Position numbers and translations under genes: made by a program
DNA from: Kaistella pullorum
Lineage (GTDB): Bacteria; Bacteroidota; Bacteroidia; Flavobacteriales; Weeksellaceae
Assembly: GCF_014837035.1 (NCBI RefSeq)
Contig: NZ_JACSPS010000003.1
Location: 310,001-374,000 of the forward strand
Length of the DNA: 64,000 nucleotides
Direction of reading: 5' to 3'
The notes under the pieces: generated by a model
The model's input: only the letters and a program-made list of their open reading frames with translations
Database searches by the model: none
Told to the model about the DNA's origin: nothing
Shown here: piece by piece, positions 1 through 9,388 of the stretch
How positions within the stretch are numbered: the first letter of the stretch is position 1
Layout: the number at the start of each line of letters is the position of its first letter

Positions 1-732
1 CAGACGCAAACCAAAATCCATTTCAAAGATACCGTTACATCTTGTGATCGTAGCATTGATAGCGGCCAACGCACCGGCAACACCTCCGTGGAAGATGGTA
101 TATTCACCGTTGGTAGTCATCGCCAAACGCATTGTGCGGAATTTCTTGTCAGAGGCTTTGTTGAAATCAGCTGGATTGTTAGTGAACGTCTTTCCGCTCA
201 TGTACATCTTATCCATCTGAGCTTTAGACAATGGAGTTTCGCTGGTAGAGCAAACAAACGCTTTGTCGCCATCTGTCTTGTTTGATTTTGGCAACACACC
301 GTAAACAGACTTTTCCTTGTTCTGCGGCTCTACGAATTCGTAAACACCGTTTCGTACGATCATAGACTGGAAGTCATTCGGTGCCACGCTGAAGCGTACA
401 AAAGCAGTAGGATCATCAATACCCTGACCGATATATGAACCTAACTGGTACCGGTCAGCCAATGATTTCACCACTACCGGCGCACTGTAAACCGCAAAAC
501 GCTCGATCTTACCGTTCAGTGTAGGCAGGTTTATTTCTACAGCAACAGCATTACGTCCAGTTTCCTGTGCGTTAGCCAGCTTGGCTCTCATGGCATCGAG
601 ATCAAGCGAATAATAACTCTTGACGTTTGACGTCGTTCGGATTTTCTCACCCTGCATAGACGTCGGACTCCATTGTGCTAATGCAGCCGTGGACATCAAT
701 CCGCAAAGTAAAGAGGTAAAAATTCTCTTCAT
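1..732 (-). CDS. Secreted reprolysin-like metalloprotease, N-terminal part (cut by window edge)
   Basis: This is the first 244 codons of a larger gene that continues beyond base 1. The ATG at 732 opens a signal peptide of about 19 residues (basic start, Leu/Ala core, ending ALAQ), so the protein is exported. The next 220 residues resemble the propeptide of Bacteroidota M12B-type reprolysin-like metalloproteases, which usually end in a Type 9 secretion sorting domain. The zinc-binding HExxH motif and the sorting domain would lie outside the window, so catalysis is inferred from resemblance only. A canonical promoter lies 30 bases upstream. Confidence 0.72.
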   Translation of the reverse strand, partial: MKRIFTSLLCGLMSTAALAQWSPTSMQGEKIRTTSNVKSYYSLDLDAMRAKLANAQETGRNAVAVEINLPTLNGKIERFAVYSAPVVVKSLADRYQLGSYIGQGIDDPTAFVRFSVAPNDFQSMIVRNGVYEFVEPQNKEKSVYGVLPKSNKTDGDKAFVCSTSETPLSKAQMDKMYMSGKTFTNNPADFNKASDKKFRTMRLAMTTNGEYTIFHGGVAGALAAINATITRCNGIFEMDFGLRL

Positions 733-761
733 AAGACTAAAATTTATTTTTAAAACTATCC

Positions 762-793
762 CAAAAGTAATTTTTTTTTGCCCGCTGTCAAAA
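762..793 (-). promoter_or_regulatory. Bacteroidota-type promoter of the metalloprotease gene
   Basis: On the minus strand the -33 box TTTG (792-789) is separated by exactly 19 bases from the -7 box TACTTTTG (769-762). This matches the primary sigma factor consensus TTTG-N19-TAnnTTTG of Bacteroidota. Confidence 0.75.
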
Positions 794-930
794 TAAAAAA
801 CACACAAATTTGCCCGTCACAGCATAATATCGATATTCAAACTATAAAAATATTGTTGAATTTTAATTAAAAATTTCTGCTTTATGAATTATATTTAATT
901 GAATTAAGGATATTAACAGAACGCACGCCG

Positions 931-957
931 ATTTTCCCCCAATAAATTGTGGGAAAT
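931..957 (-). terminator. Weak hairpin after DUF6048
   Basis: The arms TTTCCC and GGGAAA, extended by CAAT/ATTG with one mismatch, form a hairpin about 30 bases after the stop of the DUF6048 gene. No clear T-run follows on the minus strand, so termination is only possible. Confidence 0.35.
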
Positions 958-985
958 TATTCTTTGCATACGATTTTAATGTTAC

Positions 986-1645
986 CTAAAAACTGTACGC
1001 AATATTCCAGGAAAAACCTATGTTGAATTTAGAGGAACTGCGCCCGAAACCAGGTACAATCATCGGTTGAATATCCTCTTGGGTAGAGGAAAAAAGTAAG
1101 TAGCGCGGCTGAACATTGACATCGATGTAAAAAGATGATTCAAAAAGCTGGACACGTCCTCCTACTACACCTTCAAGCCAGTATGAACTTTGCGAAGAAG
1201 CCGGAAAAGACGCGGAAGTATCACTGCCACCAAATCCGCGGACTGGTACCGCGTAATATTCCTGACTGTAAAACGAAGCCGCAGCTTTAGCACCGCCATA
1301 AAAACCGTTCAAAGCATTGTCACGGTCCTGGGCAAGCATATAGAAACCGCCCAACTTTAAAAATGGTCCGTTCGCAACTGCGTCGTAGCCATTTTTTTGA
1401 TAAATATTCTTTTCGAAACCCACGTCAGCAACCGCATGAATATTCCGCGAAACCCTTGATGAAATGAATCCCTGAAAGAGTTTGCGGTCACCGAATGCAG
1501 CCAAACTGCCGTTCAGCACATCAATACCAACCATAAAATTGGGTTCATATTTCCATTTGGCAACCAATGTGTCCTGCACTTGCTGAGCCGATGAAAAAAC
1601 CCAAAGCAAACTAAAAAAGAAGGAAAAAATGAGTTTTCGATTCAT
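986..1645 (-). CDS. DUF6048 family protein, probable outer-membrane beta-barrel
   Basis: 219-residue exported protein. Residues 1-20 are a clear signal peptide ending SSAQ. The mature part is rich in Gly, Tyr, Phe and Ser with alternating short strands and ends in Phe, as many outer-membrane barrels do. The DUF6048 name rests mainly on context: rlmD, DUF6452 and DUF6048 are commonly neighbours in Flavobacteriia. The start overlaps the end of the DUF6452 gene by 35 bases, which suggests translational coupling. The molecular role is unknown. Confidence 0.72.
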   Translation of the reverse strand: MNRKLIFSFFFSLLWVFSSAQQVQDTLVAKWKYEPNFMVGIDVLNGSLAAFGDRKLFQGFISSRVSRNIHAVADVGFEKNIYQKNGYDAVANGPFLKLGGFYMLAQDRDNALNGFYGGAKAAASFYSQEYYAVPVRGFGGSDTSASFPASSQSSYWLEGVVGGRVQLFESSFYIDVNVQPRYLLFSSTQEDIQPMIVPGFGRSSSKFNIGFSWNIAYSF

Positions 1646-2090
1646 CTGTGATGTTCGTTTGGTTCTGTTCGGTACCTATTATTTCGTTCGCCACTTCAGT
1701 CTGCGCATTCACATTTTCGTACACGCGTTTGATTCCGCACGCGGGTGACACGTATTCGGATTTGGTGGTATATTCAAACTTTATTTGAGAATTCACTGTA
1801 GCCCGGGAAAGGCCTGCATATATCGTCGTGGAACTGGCATCATCCACACGAAGCGGAATCAGCACGGAGTCGGTTTTCACTGTCGCCGCAATCACCGAAA
1901 CCGGCCCGTTGCCGTAATCAACATTGACGAAAAGCGAATCGAGCGTCCGGAGTTTCCCTGAAGATTTTGTTTTGAATTTAAGCTTCATGCGCGGCGTCGC
2001 TTCACCACTGAGGCAGATATCATCGTCGCTGCCGCAAGAGAACAGCGAAAACATCAGAACCGAAATCAGCAGGAAACGCAGCATTTTCAT
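1611..2090 (-). CDS. DUF6452 family lipoprotein
   Basis: 159-residue lipoprotein. A hydrophobic leader ends in a lipobox with Cys19, followed by GSDDD; the acidic residues after the Cys are common in Bacteroidota lipoproteins. The mature part reads as a small beta-sandwich with two Cys (in ICLSG and PACGIKRVYE) that could form a disulfide. It lies 14 bases after rlmD and overlaps DUF6048 by 35 bases, so the three genes form one transcription unit. Membrane side and ligand cannot be told from the sequence. Confidence 0.75.
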   Translation of the reverse strand: MKMLRFLLISVLMFSLFSCGSDDDICLSGEATPRMKLKFKTKSSGKLRTLDSLFVNVDYGNGPVSVIAATVKTDSVLIPLRVDDASSTTIYAGLSRATVNSQIKFEYTTKSEYVSPACGIKRVYENVNAQTEVANEIIGTEQNQTNITDESKTHFFLLF

Positions 2091-2104
2091 AGACCAAATT
2101 TAAG

Positions 2105-3514
2105 CTAAATCTTTACTAAAAGCGCGATATTTTCCACATGATGCGTTTGCGGGAACATGTCAACCGGCAAAATCTTCACCAGACGGTAATGATCTTTCAT
2201 CAACGCCATGTCGCGGGCCTGTGTAGCGGAGTTGCAGCTCACATAAACAATTTTTTCAGGCGCCAGGTTGAGAATCTGCTCCACCACTTTCTGGTGCATA
2301 CCGTCGCGCGGCGGGTCTGTGATCAGCACGTCGGCTTTCGGATGATTCGCGAGGAATTCATCATTGAAAATATCTTTCATGTCACCGCAGTAGAACGTGC
2401 AGTTATCAAGCCCATTCAGTTTTGCGTGCTCTTTCGCCGCATTGATGGCCTCCTGCACAGACTCTATGCCGATTACCTGTTTGGCTTTCTTAGCGACATA
2501 CTGCGCGATAGTTCCGGTGCCAGTATAAAGATCGTACACCACTTCATCGCCTTTCAAATCGGCAAAATCGAGAGTTTTACGGTAAAGTTCGAGCGCCTGT
2601 TTATAATTGGTCTGGAAAAACGATTTCGGACCGATTTTAAATTGAAGCCCATCCATTTCTTCCATTAAAAAACCCTCGCCAAAGTACGTAACGACGTGCT
2701 GATCGTAGATTGAATCGTTTTGTTTTGAATTGATGCAGTAAACCAGAGTTTTGATTTGCGGGAATTCTTTAAGCAAAAAATCGAACAGTTTTACGCGGTC
2801 TTCCTGCTGATCGCGGAAAAGCTGAAACAGGACCATCCATTCACCTTTAGAATTTTGTCTAAGCATCAGCGTGCGCAGAAAGCCGGTCTGTTCTTTCACG
2901 TCGAAAAACTCAAGACCGTTTGCCACCGCATACTGGTTCACCGCAAGGCGGATGTAGTTGCTCGGGTCTTCCTGCAGCCAGCACTCCTTCAAATCTAAGA
3001 TCTTACTCCACATCCCCGGAATGTGAAATCCGAGCGCGTTCCGGTTGCCAAAATTTTCTTCCGAACTTATTTCGTATTGGGTCAGCCAGCGAGCATTTGA
3101 GAAAGAAAATTCCATTTTATTGCGGTAAAAATACTGTTCACTGCTGCCGAGAATAGGCAAAGTTTCAAAATCTTCAAAACCGCCGATTCTTTTGATATGA
3201 TTGTACACCTCGTCCTGCTTGATGTAGAGTTGTTTTTCGTAAGACAGATTCTGCCATTTGCAGCCGCCACAAACGCCGAAATGCACGCATCGCGGCTCGA
3301 CACGGTGCGGAGATTTTTCGACAATCTCTATGGCTTCTGCCTCGAAGTACTTTGATTTTGATTTTTTTACCCGAGCGTTTACCGTATCACCGGGCACTGC
3401 GCCGGTTACCAGTACCGTTTTTCCTTCCTCCGTTCTGCCGATGGCAACGCCTTTGGCGCCGGCACCATGCATTTTGATGTTCTCGATTACTATGTTTTTT
3501 TTGTTTTTCCGCAT
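2105..3514 (-). CDS. rlmD: 23S rRNA (uracil-C5)-methyltransferase, RlmD/RumA family
   Basis: 469 residues, full length for the family. It transfers a methyl group from S-adenosylmethionine to C5 of a uridine in 23S rRNA (U1939 in E. coli). An N-terminal TRAM domain (about 8-66) binds RNA. Cys76, Cys82, Cys85 and probably Cys178 bind a 4Fe-4S cluster. The Rossmann part carries the SAM loop DLYTGTGTIAQ (328-338), the motif DPPRDG (400-405) and the catalytic nucleophile Cys427 in YVSCNSAT. In Bacteroidota a single RlmD/RlmC-type enzyme can have different or dual target sites, so the exact uridine is not certain. It heads the operon with DUF6452 and DUF6048. Confidence 0.9.
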   Translation of the reverse strand: MRKNKKNIVIENIKMHGAGAKGVAIGRTEEGKTVLVTGAVPGDTVNARVKKSKSKYFEAEAIEIVEKSPHRVEPRCVHFGVCGGCKWQNLSYEKQLYIKQDEVYNHIKRIGGFEDFETLPILGSSEQYFYRNKMEFSFSNARWLTQYEISSEENFGNRNALGFHIPGMWSKILDLKECWLQEDPSNYIRLAVNQYAVANGLEFFDVKEQTGFLRTLMLRQNSKGEWMVLFQLFRDQQEDRVKLFDFLLKEFPQIKTLVYCINSKQNDSIYDQHVVTYFGEGFLMEEMDGLQFKIGPKSFFQTNYKQALELYRKTLDFADLKGDEVVYDLYTGTGTIAQYVAKKAKQVIGIESVQEAINAAKEHAKLNGLDNCTFYCGDMKDIFNDEFLANHPKADVLITDPPRDGMHQKVVEQILNLAPEKIVYVSCNSATQARDMALMKDHYRLVKILPVDMFPQTHHVENIALLVKI

Positions 3515-3532
3515 CTAATAATAAAATGAGCA

Positions 3533-3540
3533 CAAAAGTA
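3533..3540 (-). promoter_or_regulatory. -7 promoter element upstream of rlmD
   Basis: TACTTTTG on the minus strand, 18 bases before the rlmD start, fits the TAnnTTTG consensus. No convincing TTTG box is seen 19-20 bases further upstream. Confidence 0.5.
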
Positions 3541-3580
3541 AGGCTTTAAAATAAAAGGCTCTGTTTTTCATAAAAAGTAT

Positions 3581-3720
3581 TTTTTAACCACGGAGGTACA
3601 AAGTTTTCAGAGAGGGCGCGGTCTCTATGAACTTTCTTATTTAGTTTAAAATTGTTCTTTGTCGCTGTGTGGTTTTAAAATTTTTACCACCGAGACACAG
3701 GGTTTCACAGAGGGCGAGGG
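3581..3720. repeat. Pair of diverged copies of an interspersed intergenic repeat
   Basis: Two segments (about 3581-3620 and 3679-3720) share the pattern TTTTTA(A)CCACnGAGnnACA followed by TTTCA(C)AGAGAGGGCG. The stretch just before the second copy (CTGTGTGGTTTTAAAA, 3664-3679) is partly complementary to it, giving a weak dyad. The segment is non-coding and lies between rlmD and a small membrane gene. It resembles degenerate CCACGGAGGCACAGAG-type repeats found between genes in several phyla, but family membership was not tested. Confidence 0.55.
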
Positions 3721-3746
3721 ATTTTTTTTTACTAATGTTTTTATGT

Positions 3747-4049
3747 TTAAGCCTGCGGAATCAATCGGTCGCGTTTCAGCAGATAATAAAGCCCGGCAAA
3801 ACAGCCGCTTACAAGAAACCCGAGCGTCCAAAGATATCGCGACTGCAAATTATTTCTAAACACATCAATGATCAAAACAATAACCGTCACAAAACTGCAC
3901 ATAACCGCTAAATAAGTAAGGAAACTGCCGAAAGAAGCAGGTATGTTAAATGGAGTAACATCGAAAGTAATTGTAATAAAGGTAAAAACGAAGCCGTAAA
4001 CCGCCATGGGAATAAGAATGTTTTTGGAAATAAGTAGTGGTGCATCCAT
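3747..4049 (-). CDS. Small membrane protein of unknown function
   Basis: About 100 residues with three hydrophobic segments (about residues 8-30, 38-60 and 72-90) and a short basic C-terminus, so an inner-membrane protein. I do not recognise the family. The ATG at 4049 is preferred; a TTG two codons upstream lies inside a possible -7 box (4060-4053, TAAATTTG). That box is so close to the ATG that the message would be nearly leaderless, or the box is fortuitous. The gene follows the thioredoxin-fold lipoprotein gene but is separated from it by a terminator hairpin. Confidence 0.6.
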   Translation of the reverse strand: MDAPLLISKNILIPMAVYGFVFTFITITFDVTPFNIPASFGSFLTYLAVMCSFVTVIVLIIDVFRNNLQSRYLWTLGFLVSGCFAGLYYLLKRDRLIPQA

Positions 4050-4064
4050 AATCAAATTTAAAGA

Positions 4065-4092
4065 TAAAAAAACCTGCTACAATTAGCAGGTT
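4065..4092 (-). terminator. Rho-independent terminator of the thioredoxin-fold lipoprotein gene
   Basis: Perfect 9-bp stem AACCTGCTA/TAGCAGGTT with loop CAAT, followed on the minus strand by a T-run (the A-run at 4066-4072). It lies 23 bases after the stop codon at 4115. Confidence 0.85.
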
Positions 4093-4114
4093 AACTTTGA
4101 ATGAAATTCATTTG

Positions 4115-5629
4115 TTATTTCGATCCGGGCAGATCATCAGGTGAAGATGGTGAAATGAATTCGTTTTCTAACTGAATTTGGGGTTCCTGAACCCTCGGCG
4201 CCTGCAGACCTGTAAGTTTATCAAGTGCTGTAATCAAATCCGGATCTCCCAAATTGAAGAAAAAGCGGCTCGCGATCTTGCCGTTTTTGTCAATTAAGAT
4301 GAAAGAAGGCATCTTGAAGCCATAAATTCCGTAATCTTTCGCCACGTCAGACTGCAGACCGTTTTCACCATACACATTATTGGCTGTGATTCCGCTCAGC
4401 ATTGCTTTGCTGGTCTTTGCGAACTGGTCTTTGGTATCATCCAGATTTATGAATGTAAAATCAAGTTTAGATTTATAGAAATTCGCCACTTCACGCAGGA
4501 CAGGCACAGTACCTTCCGCGATGTAAGGATTCCATGATGCGTAGAACATCACAAGCGTCGGCTTAGCTTTCGCGTCAGACAGTTTAAAAGCACTTCCGTC
4601 CGCTTTTACCAATTTTGGCGCAGGCGCAGCTTCACCGATCTTCGGACCGGAGATTACGAACTGAATTTTCTCAAGGTCTTTCTTTATTGCCGAATCTTTG
4701 ATTTTATCTTTGATGATCGTGGAGATTTTAGCGGCGTTTTCCGGGGTAACGCCCGGCGCAATATCGCTGCTGCTGAGGACGTACGCAAGCAGATAATCCT
4801 TCGTAAGTTGGTCTGTATCTTTTTGCGTATCTAAAAATTTCGCAAACAGTTCCGACGAAAGCGCCGTACCGTTTCCGCTGTTTTTCTCAGCAAATTTCTG
4901 GAAATCAGGGCTCATTCTGGACAACAGATAATTTCTGTAAAGCGGCTGACTTTCGAGCATACGCTTGTGGTCTTTCGCAAATGTAGCTTCAGCATCGCGG
5001 AAAGCTTTGGAAGCCTTGTAAGATGGGTTTTGCGTCGCCTGCGGATGGCTGCTTTCATATTGCGTCATTAGTCCGAGTACGCTCGCATTCAGCTCATCCT
5101 TTTTCCACTGCTTCACCTCCGAATCAGCTAAAGTCTGCTTTGCAGCGGCATCGATTTGCTGGTCAAGGTCAGCGTGAATTTTCTTCACTGAAGTTATGAA
5201 ATCGGCTTCTTTCTTAGTTACCAGTTCGCCCACATTCAGTTTTGAAGTATAGTTTTGAATGGATTTCTGCACTTCGCGAAGGAAATCGTTATTTTTCTTT
5301 GCATCTCCGGTGATCGTGAACTGCTGCGGGAAGTTAGCCGCGGCACCCGAAATATTAAGTTCCTGTCCACCTTTCAGATAGATCATGGCGTTCTTTCCGG
5401 CGTAAGTCATCACGTACATACCGTTTTTCGGCGCTTCAAAACTGCCCGAAAAACTTCCTTTGCTGTCAACACCCAGGTTTACCAGGGGCAGCGTGGCGAT
5501 ACCGGAAGCTTCAATAAATTCAATTCTTTCCAAAGGTGAGCCGCCGGCAAAATTTCCTTTTACCTCCACTTTTTTCGAACATGACATCGCGAAGAAAGCC
5601 GCGAAGAGCATTAAAAAATATTTGTTCAT
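4115..5629 (-). CDS. TlpA/AhpC-TSA-like lipoprotein lacking redox cysteines
   Basis: 504-residue lipoprotein, lipobox Cys17 in FAMSCSKK. Residues 20-110 resemble the DUF4369-type beta domain and 115-325 a helical middle region of the large Bacteroidota TlpA-like proteins. Residues 328-480 form a thioredoxin fold (IGEAAPAPKL at 331, LVMFYASW at 359-366, cis-Pro region KMPSFILI). Where active relatives have WCxxC, this protein has W366-N-P-Y-I. Cys17 is the only Cys in the whole sequence, so it cannot act as a thiol oxidoreductase. It may be a chaperone-like or binding protein in the periplasm. It is flanked by its own -7 box and terminator, so probably monocistronic. Confidence 0.82.
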   Translation of the reverse strand: MNKYFLMLFAAFFAMSCSKKVEVKGNFAGGSPLERIEFIEASGIATLPLVNLGVDSKGSFSGSFEAPKNGMYVMTYAGKNAMIYLKGGQELNISGAAANFPQQFTITGDAKKNNDFLREVQKSIQNYTSKLNVGELVTKKEADFITSVKKIHADLDQQIDAAAKQTLADSEVKQWKKDELNASVLGLMTQYESSHPQATQNPSYKASKAFRDAEATFAKDHKRMLESQPLYRNYLLSRMSPDFQKFAEKNSGNGTALSSELFAKFLDTQKDTDQLTKDYLLAYVLSSSDIAPGVTPENAAKISTIIKDKIKDSAIKKDLEKIQFVISGPKIGEAAPAPKLVKADGSAFKLSDAKAKPTLVMFYASWNPYIAEGTVPVLREVANFYKSKLDFTFINLDDTKDQFAKTSKAMLSGITANNVYGENGLQSDVAKDYGIYGFKMPSFILIDKNGKIASRFFFNLGDPDLITALDKLTGLQAPRVQEPQIQLENEFISPSSPDDLPGSK

Positions 5630-5655
5630 TCTAAAATATTAAATTTTTATTCCCA

Positions 5656-5663
5656 CAAAAATA
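5656..5663 (-). promoter_or_regulatory. -7 promoter element of the thioredoxin-fold lipoprotein gene
   Basis: TATTTTTG on the minus strand, 26 bases upstream of the ATG at 5629, fits TAnnTTTG. No exact -33 TTTG is found at the usual distance. Confidence 0.45.
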
Positions 5664-5790
5664 AACTTTAATAGCGACCGATAAAAGTTTCGCTGATTTT
5701 TTGTCAAAGTTTAACAGCAGTGAGCGTTTTCTTTAATGATATTTTAAATATTTAATTAAAACAATCAGGCTTTACCTGAAACATTTAAAT

Positions 5791-5828
5791 AAAAAAATCC
5801 GCCTCCAGATTTTGGAGACGGATTTTAA
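5791..5828 (-). terminator. Terminator of the sdhCAB operon
   Basis: Arms AAATCCG-CCTCCA and TGGAG-ACGGATTT form a long stem with one irregularity, and an A-run at 5790-5797 gives the T-tail on the minus strand. It lies 15 bases after the sdhB stop. Confidence 0.85.
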
Positions 5829-5842
5829 ATTATAATGTAATG

Positions 5843-6610
5843 TTATCCGCGGTCTAAATGAGCCGACATATACTCGCGGTTCATGCGGGCGATATTTTCA
5901 AGTGAAATTCCCTTTGGACATTCAACTTCGCAGGCACCGATGTTCGAGCAGTTTCCGAAACCTTCCTCGTCCATAGCTTTTACCATGTTCAGAACCCTTC
6001 TCTTCGCTTCCACACGGCCTTGCGGCAACAGCGCGTACTGAGAAACCTTAGCTCCTACGAAAAGCATTGCAGAACCGTTCTTACATGTTGCCACACAAGC
6101 TCCGCAAGAGATACATGCAGCTGCATCCATGGCTTTGTCAGCATCTTCCTTCGGCACCGGAATCGCGTTAGCGTCAAGTGTGTTACCGGAAGTGTTCACG
6201 GAAATAAAGCCGCCGGCAGCCATGATACGGTCAAACGCGCTTCTGTCTACCACCAAATCTTTGATTACAGGAAAAGCTGCGCTTCTCCACGGCTCGATGT
6301 GGATGGTTTCGCCATCTTTGAACATACGCATATGCAACTGGCACGTCGTGATACCGGTATCGGGTCCGTGCGCACGGCCATTGATGTAAAGCGAGCACAT
6401 TCCACAGATTCCCTCACGGCAATCGTGGTCAAATGCAATAGGTTCTATCCCTTCGTTGATCAGGTTTTCATTGAGCATATCAAGCATCTCAAGAAAAGAA
6501 GAATCGGTAGACACGTCCGAGATCTTATAAGTCTCAAACTGTCCTTTTGATTTATTGTTTTTCTGTCTCCAAATTTTCAGAGTCAGGTTTAATCCTTTTT
6601 TTGCACTCAT
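5843..6610 (-). CDS. sdhB: Succinate dehydrogenase/fumarate reductase iron-sulfur subunit
   Basis: 255 residues. It carries electrons between the flavin of SdhA and the quinone site in SdhC through three Fe-S clusters. The N-terminal plant-type ferredoxin domain has Cys64, Cys69, Cys72 (CREGICGMC) and Cys90 for 2Fe-2S. The C-terminal part has [11 protein letters not shown] (166-176) and [11 protein letters not shown] (221-231) for the 4Fe-4S and 3Fe-4S clusters. It is the last gene of sdhC-sdhA-sdhB, 21 bases after sdhA, and is followed by a strong terminator. An aerobe would use it mainly as complex II of the TCA cycle. Confidence 0.95.
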   Translation of the reverse strand: MSAKKGLNLTLKIWRQKNNKSKGQFETYKISDVSTDSSFLEMLDMLNENLINEGIEPIAFDHDCREGICGMCSLYINGRAHGPDTGITTCQLHMRMFKDGETIHIEPWRSAAFPVIKDLVVDRSAFDRIMAAGGFISVNTSGNTLDANAIPVPKEDADKAMDAAACISCGACVATCKNGSAMLFVGAKVSQYALLPQGRVEAKRRVLNMVKAMDEEGFGNCSNIGACEVECPKGISLENIARMNREYMSAHLDRG

Positions 6611-6631
6611 TTTATATTAAATTTTTGGAGA

Positions 6632-8644
6632 TTATTTATAACTTCTTGTTTTCACTTCGATGTTCTCATAGATGAGTTCCTCTTTGTGCAATACCTCCTG
6701 ATTGATGTCGGCACCCTGATATTCCCAGGCTGCAACATACTTAAAGTTCTCATCGTCTCTTTCGGCTTCACCTTCAGGCGTTGCGTGATCCCAACGGAAA
6801 TGTCCGCCGCAAGATTCTTCACGTTTCAGCGCATCAATTGCCATCAGCTGACCCAGTTCAAGAAAATCTGCAACACGCAGCGCTTTTTCAAGCTCCATGT
6901 TCATTTCATCATTGGTTCCAGGTACCTTCACATCACGCCAGAACTCTGCGCGTACTTCTTCAATCTCTTTGATGGCTTCCTGCAAACCTTCCGGTGTACG
7001 GCCCATCCCCACCTTGTTCCACATGATGTGACCTAGTTTTTTGTGGAAATAATCTACAGAATGTTTTCCGTTGTTGTTGATGAAGAAATCGATCTGTTTT
7101 CTCACCTCATTTTCTGCCTGCTCAAATTCCGGGCTTGAAGTTGGAATCGCCCCTGTTCGGATGTCTGCAGAAAGATAATCTGCAATGGTATACGGCAACA
7201 CGAAATAACCGTCTGCCAGACCCTGCATCAGCGCGGAAGCTCCTAGTCTGTTCGCACCGTGATCAGAGAAATTGGCTTCACCCAAGACGAAACATCCCGG
7301 AATGGTAGACTGCAAATTATAATCAACCCAAACGCCACCCATCGTGTAATGTACTGCCGGATAAATCTTCATCGGTGTAACGTACGGGTTATCGGCTGTG
7401 ATCTTCTCGTACATTACGAAAAGGTTACCGTACTTTTCTTCAACCCAGGCCTTACCCAGATCGTAAATCATCTGTTCGGACGGATTGTGGATATTCAGTT
7501 CCAGCGCTGCTTCCTTACCTTTCTTCATGATTTCGGTAGAGAAATCCAGATAAACACCTTCTTTTGTGTCATTGTTTTCGATACCAAAACCAGCGTCACA
7601 TCTTTCTTTGGCGGCTCTGGAAGCTACATCACGCGGAACTAAGTTCCCGAAAGCCGGATATCTTCTTTCCAAATAGTAATCTCTGTCTTCTTCTTTAATG
7701 TTTTCCGGACGAAGTTTGCCTTCTCTAATCGCCACTGCATCTTCTATTTTCTTAGGAACCCAGATTCTTCCTGAGTTTCTTAAAGATTCAGACATAAGCG
7801 TCAGTTTAGACTGCTGAGTTCCGTGAACCGGTATACAAGTTGGGTGAATCTGTACGTAGCACGGGTTTGCGAAATAGGCTCCTTTTTTATGGATTTTCCA
7901 TGCTGCAGAAACGTTCGATCCCATCGCATTCGTTGAAAGGAAATAAACATTTCCATAACCGCCGGAAGCGATCACCACGGCGTGGGCCGAATGTCTTTCG
8001 ATTTCACCGGTTACAAGGTTTCTTGCGATAATGCCACGTGCTTTCCCGTCTACAATTACCAGTTCAAGCATTTCGTGACGGTTGTACATCTTGATACGGC
8101 CTTTACCAATCTGGCGGCTCATTGCGGAGTAAGCGCCTAAAAGCAACTGCTGACCTGTCTGTCCTTTGGCGTAGAAAGTTCTTTTAACCTGTACACCACC
8201 GAATGAACGGTTATCAAGCTGGCCGCCGTAATCTCTACCAAAAGGCACGCCCTGCGCAACACATTGGTCAATGATATTGGCAGAAACCTCAGCAAGACGG
8301 TAAACATTCGCCTCTCTCGCACGGTAGTCACCACCTTTTATGGTATCGTAGAATAAACGGTACGTTGAGTCACCGTCACCCTGATAATTTTTTGCTGCAT
8401 TGATACCTCCCTGTGCCGCGATAGAGTGCGCACGTCTTGGAGAATCCTGGTAGCAGAACGCTTTTACGTTGTAGCCCTGTTCTGCAAGTGTAGCCGCAGC
8501 TGAACCACCTGCCAAACCTGTCCCTACAACAATGATATCAATCTTGTCGCGGTTATTCGGCGCAACAAGATTCATATGATTTTTATGATTTGTCCACTTT
8601 TCGGCTAGAGGTCCGTGTGGAATTTTTGCATCTAATTTGCTCAT
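6632..8644 (-). CDS. sdhA: Succinate dehydrogenase/fumarate reductase flavoprotein subunit
   Basis: 670 residues, the long Bacteroidota/epsilon-type flavoprotein. It oxidises succinate to fumarate at a covalently bound FAD. The dinucleotide-binding motif [19 protein letters not shown] is at about 40-58, the flavin-attachment region is [17 protein letters not shown], and the substrate region includes HPTCIP and [15 protein letters not shown]. The C-terminal capping region carries the usual RxSHxR-like segment ([19 protein letters not shown]). It lies between sdhC and sdhB in one operon; the spacer to sdhC is AT-rich without a terminator. Confidence 0.95.
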   Translation of the reverse strand: MSKLDAKIPHGPLAEKWTNHKNHMNLVAPNNRDKIDIIVVGTGLAGGSAAATLAEQGYNVKAFCYQDSPRRAHSIAAQGGINAAKNYQGDGDSTYRLFYDTIKGGDYRAREANVYRLAEVSANIIDQCVAQGVPFGRDYGGQLDNRSFGGVQVKRTFYAKGQTGQQLLLGAYSAMSRQIGKGRIKMYNRHEMLELVIVDGKARGIIARNLVTGEIERHSAHAVVIASGGYGNVYFLSTNAMGSNVSAAWKIHKKGAYFANPCYVQIHPTCIPVHGTQQSKLTLMSESLRNSGRIWVPKKIEDAVAIREGKLRPENIKEEDRDYYLERRYPAFGNLVPRDVASRAAKERCDAGFGIENNDTKEGVYLDFSTEIMKKGKEAALELNIHNPSEQMIYDLGKAWVEEKYGNLFVMYEKITADNPYVTPMKIYPAVHYTMGGVWVDYNLQSTIPGCFVLGEANFSDHGANRLGASALMQGLADGYFVLPYTIADYLSADIRTGAIPTSSPEFEQAENEVRKQIDFFINNNGKHSVDYFHKKLGHIMWNKVGMGRTPEGLQEAIKEIEEVRAEFWRDVKVPGTNDEMNMELEKALRVADFLELGQLMAIDALKREESCGGHFRWDHATPEGEAERDDENFKYVAAWEYQGADINQEVLHKEELIYENIEVKTRSYK

Positions 8645-8699
8645 TTGAAGATTTTTAAATTTTAAATACTAAATTTTAAATTAACCTTTAAAACTTAAA

Positions 8700-9362
8700 T
8701 TATTGAGTTAGAAAATGAAATAATGCGATGAAGATAAAACCTGCAGGAATAAGGATTGAATACCATTTCCCGAGGGATTTTATAGTCGGTGTGTACTTCG
8801 GGTGACGTGCGCCGATAGACTGGAATGACGACTGGAAACCGTGCGCCAGGTGAAGACCAAGAAGTACAAAAGACACCACATAGAAAACCACTCTTACCGG
8901 GTTTGCAAATCGCTCGTGAAGTTCGCCCCAATATCTAAGGTTATCAACTTCATTGCGCTCGATGTACTTGAAATTGATCTCATGCCACCAAAAATCGTAC
9001 ATGTGAAGACCAAGGAATGCCAATACTACCAAACCGGAAATGATCATGTTGCGCGACGTCCATGTGGAGTTTGCAGCACCGTTATTTACGGCATATTTTG
9101 TAGGTCTTGCGTTACGGTTCCTGATTTCAAGGATGAAACCCATCACAAAGTGAAAGATCACCGCGAAACCCAAAACCGGCTGCATAATAAACTGAATCAG
9201 TGGATTGTAACCCATGAAATCTGACGCTGTATTGAACGCATCAGGACCGAAAACTGAAAGAAAATTCACCGTGAGGTGCATAATGAGGAAGATCAGCAAA
9301 AACATCGCAGACAATGCCATTGCATACTTTCTACCAATCGTAGAACTCGTTAATCCTGCCAT
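8700..9362 (-). CDS. sdhC: Succinate dehydrogenase cytochrome b subunit (b558 type)
   Basis: 220-residue integral membrane protein with five predicted helices (around 15-40, 58-78, 105-128, 155-178, 195-218). It anchors SdhAB and exchanges electrons with menaquinone through two haems. His residues in or next to helices (LIMHLTVNF, IFHFVMGF, LHMYDFWWHE, LGLHLAHGFQ, ALFHFLTQ) are the candidate haem ligands. A single fused anchor of this length replaces separate SdhC and SdhD, as is normal in Bacteroidota. It is the first gene of the operon, with a TAnnTTTG box 27 bases upstream. Confidence 0.93.
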   Translation of the reverse strand: MAGLTSSTIGRKYAMALSAMFLLIFLIMHLTVNFLSVFGPDAFNTASDFMGYNPLIQFIMQPVLGFAVIFHFVMGFILEIRNRNARPTKYAVNNGAANSTWTSRNMIISGLVVLAFLGLHMYDFWWHEINFKYIERNEVDNLRYWGELHERFANPVRVVFYVVSFVLLGLHLAHGFQSSFQSIGARHPKYTPTIKSLGKWYSILIPAGFIFIALFHFLTQ

Positions 9363-9388
9363 AATAATTGTTTAAATTTGAATTTTCC

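Noticed and set aside
3659-3911. Short plus-strand frames behind rlmD
   Set aside because: They read through the interspersed repeat and oppose a better membrane-protein frame.
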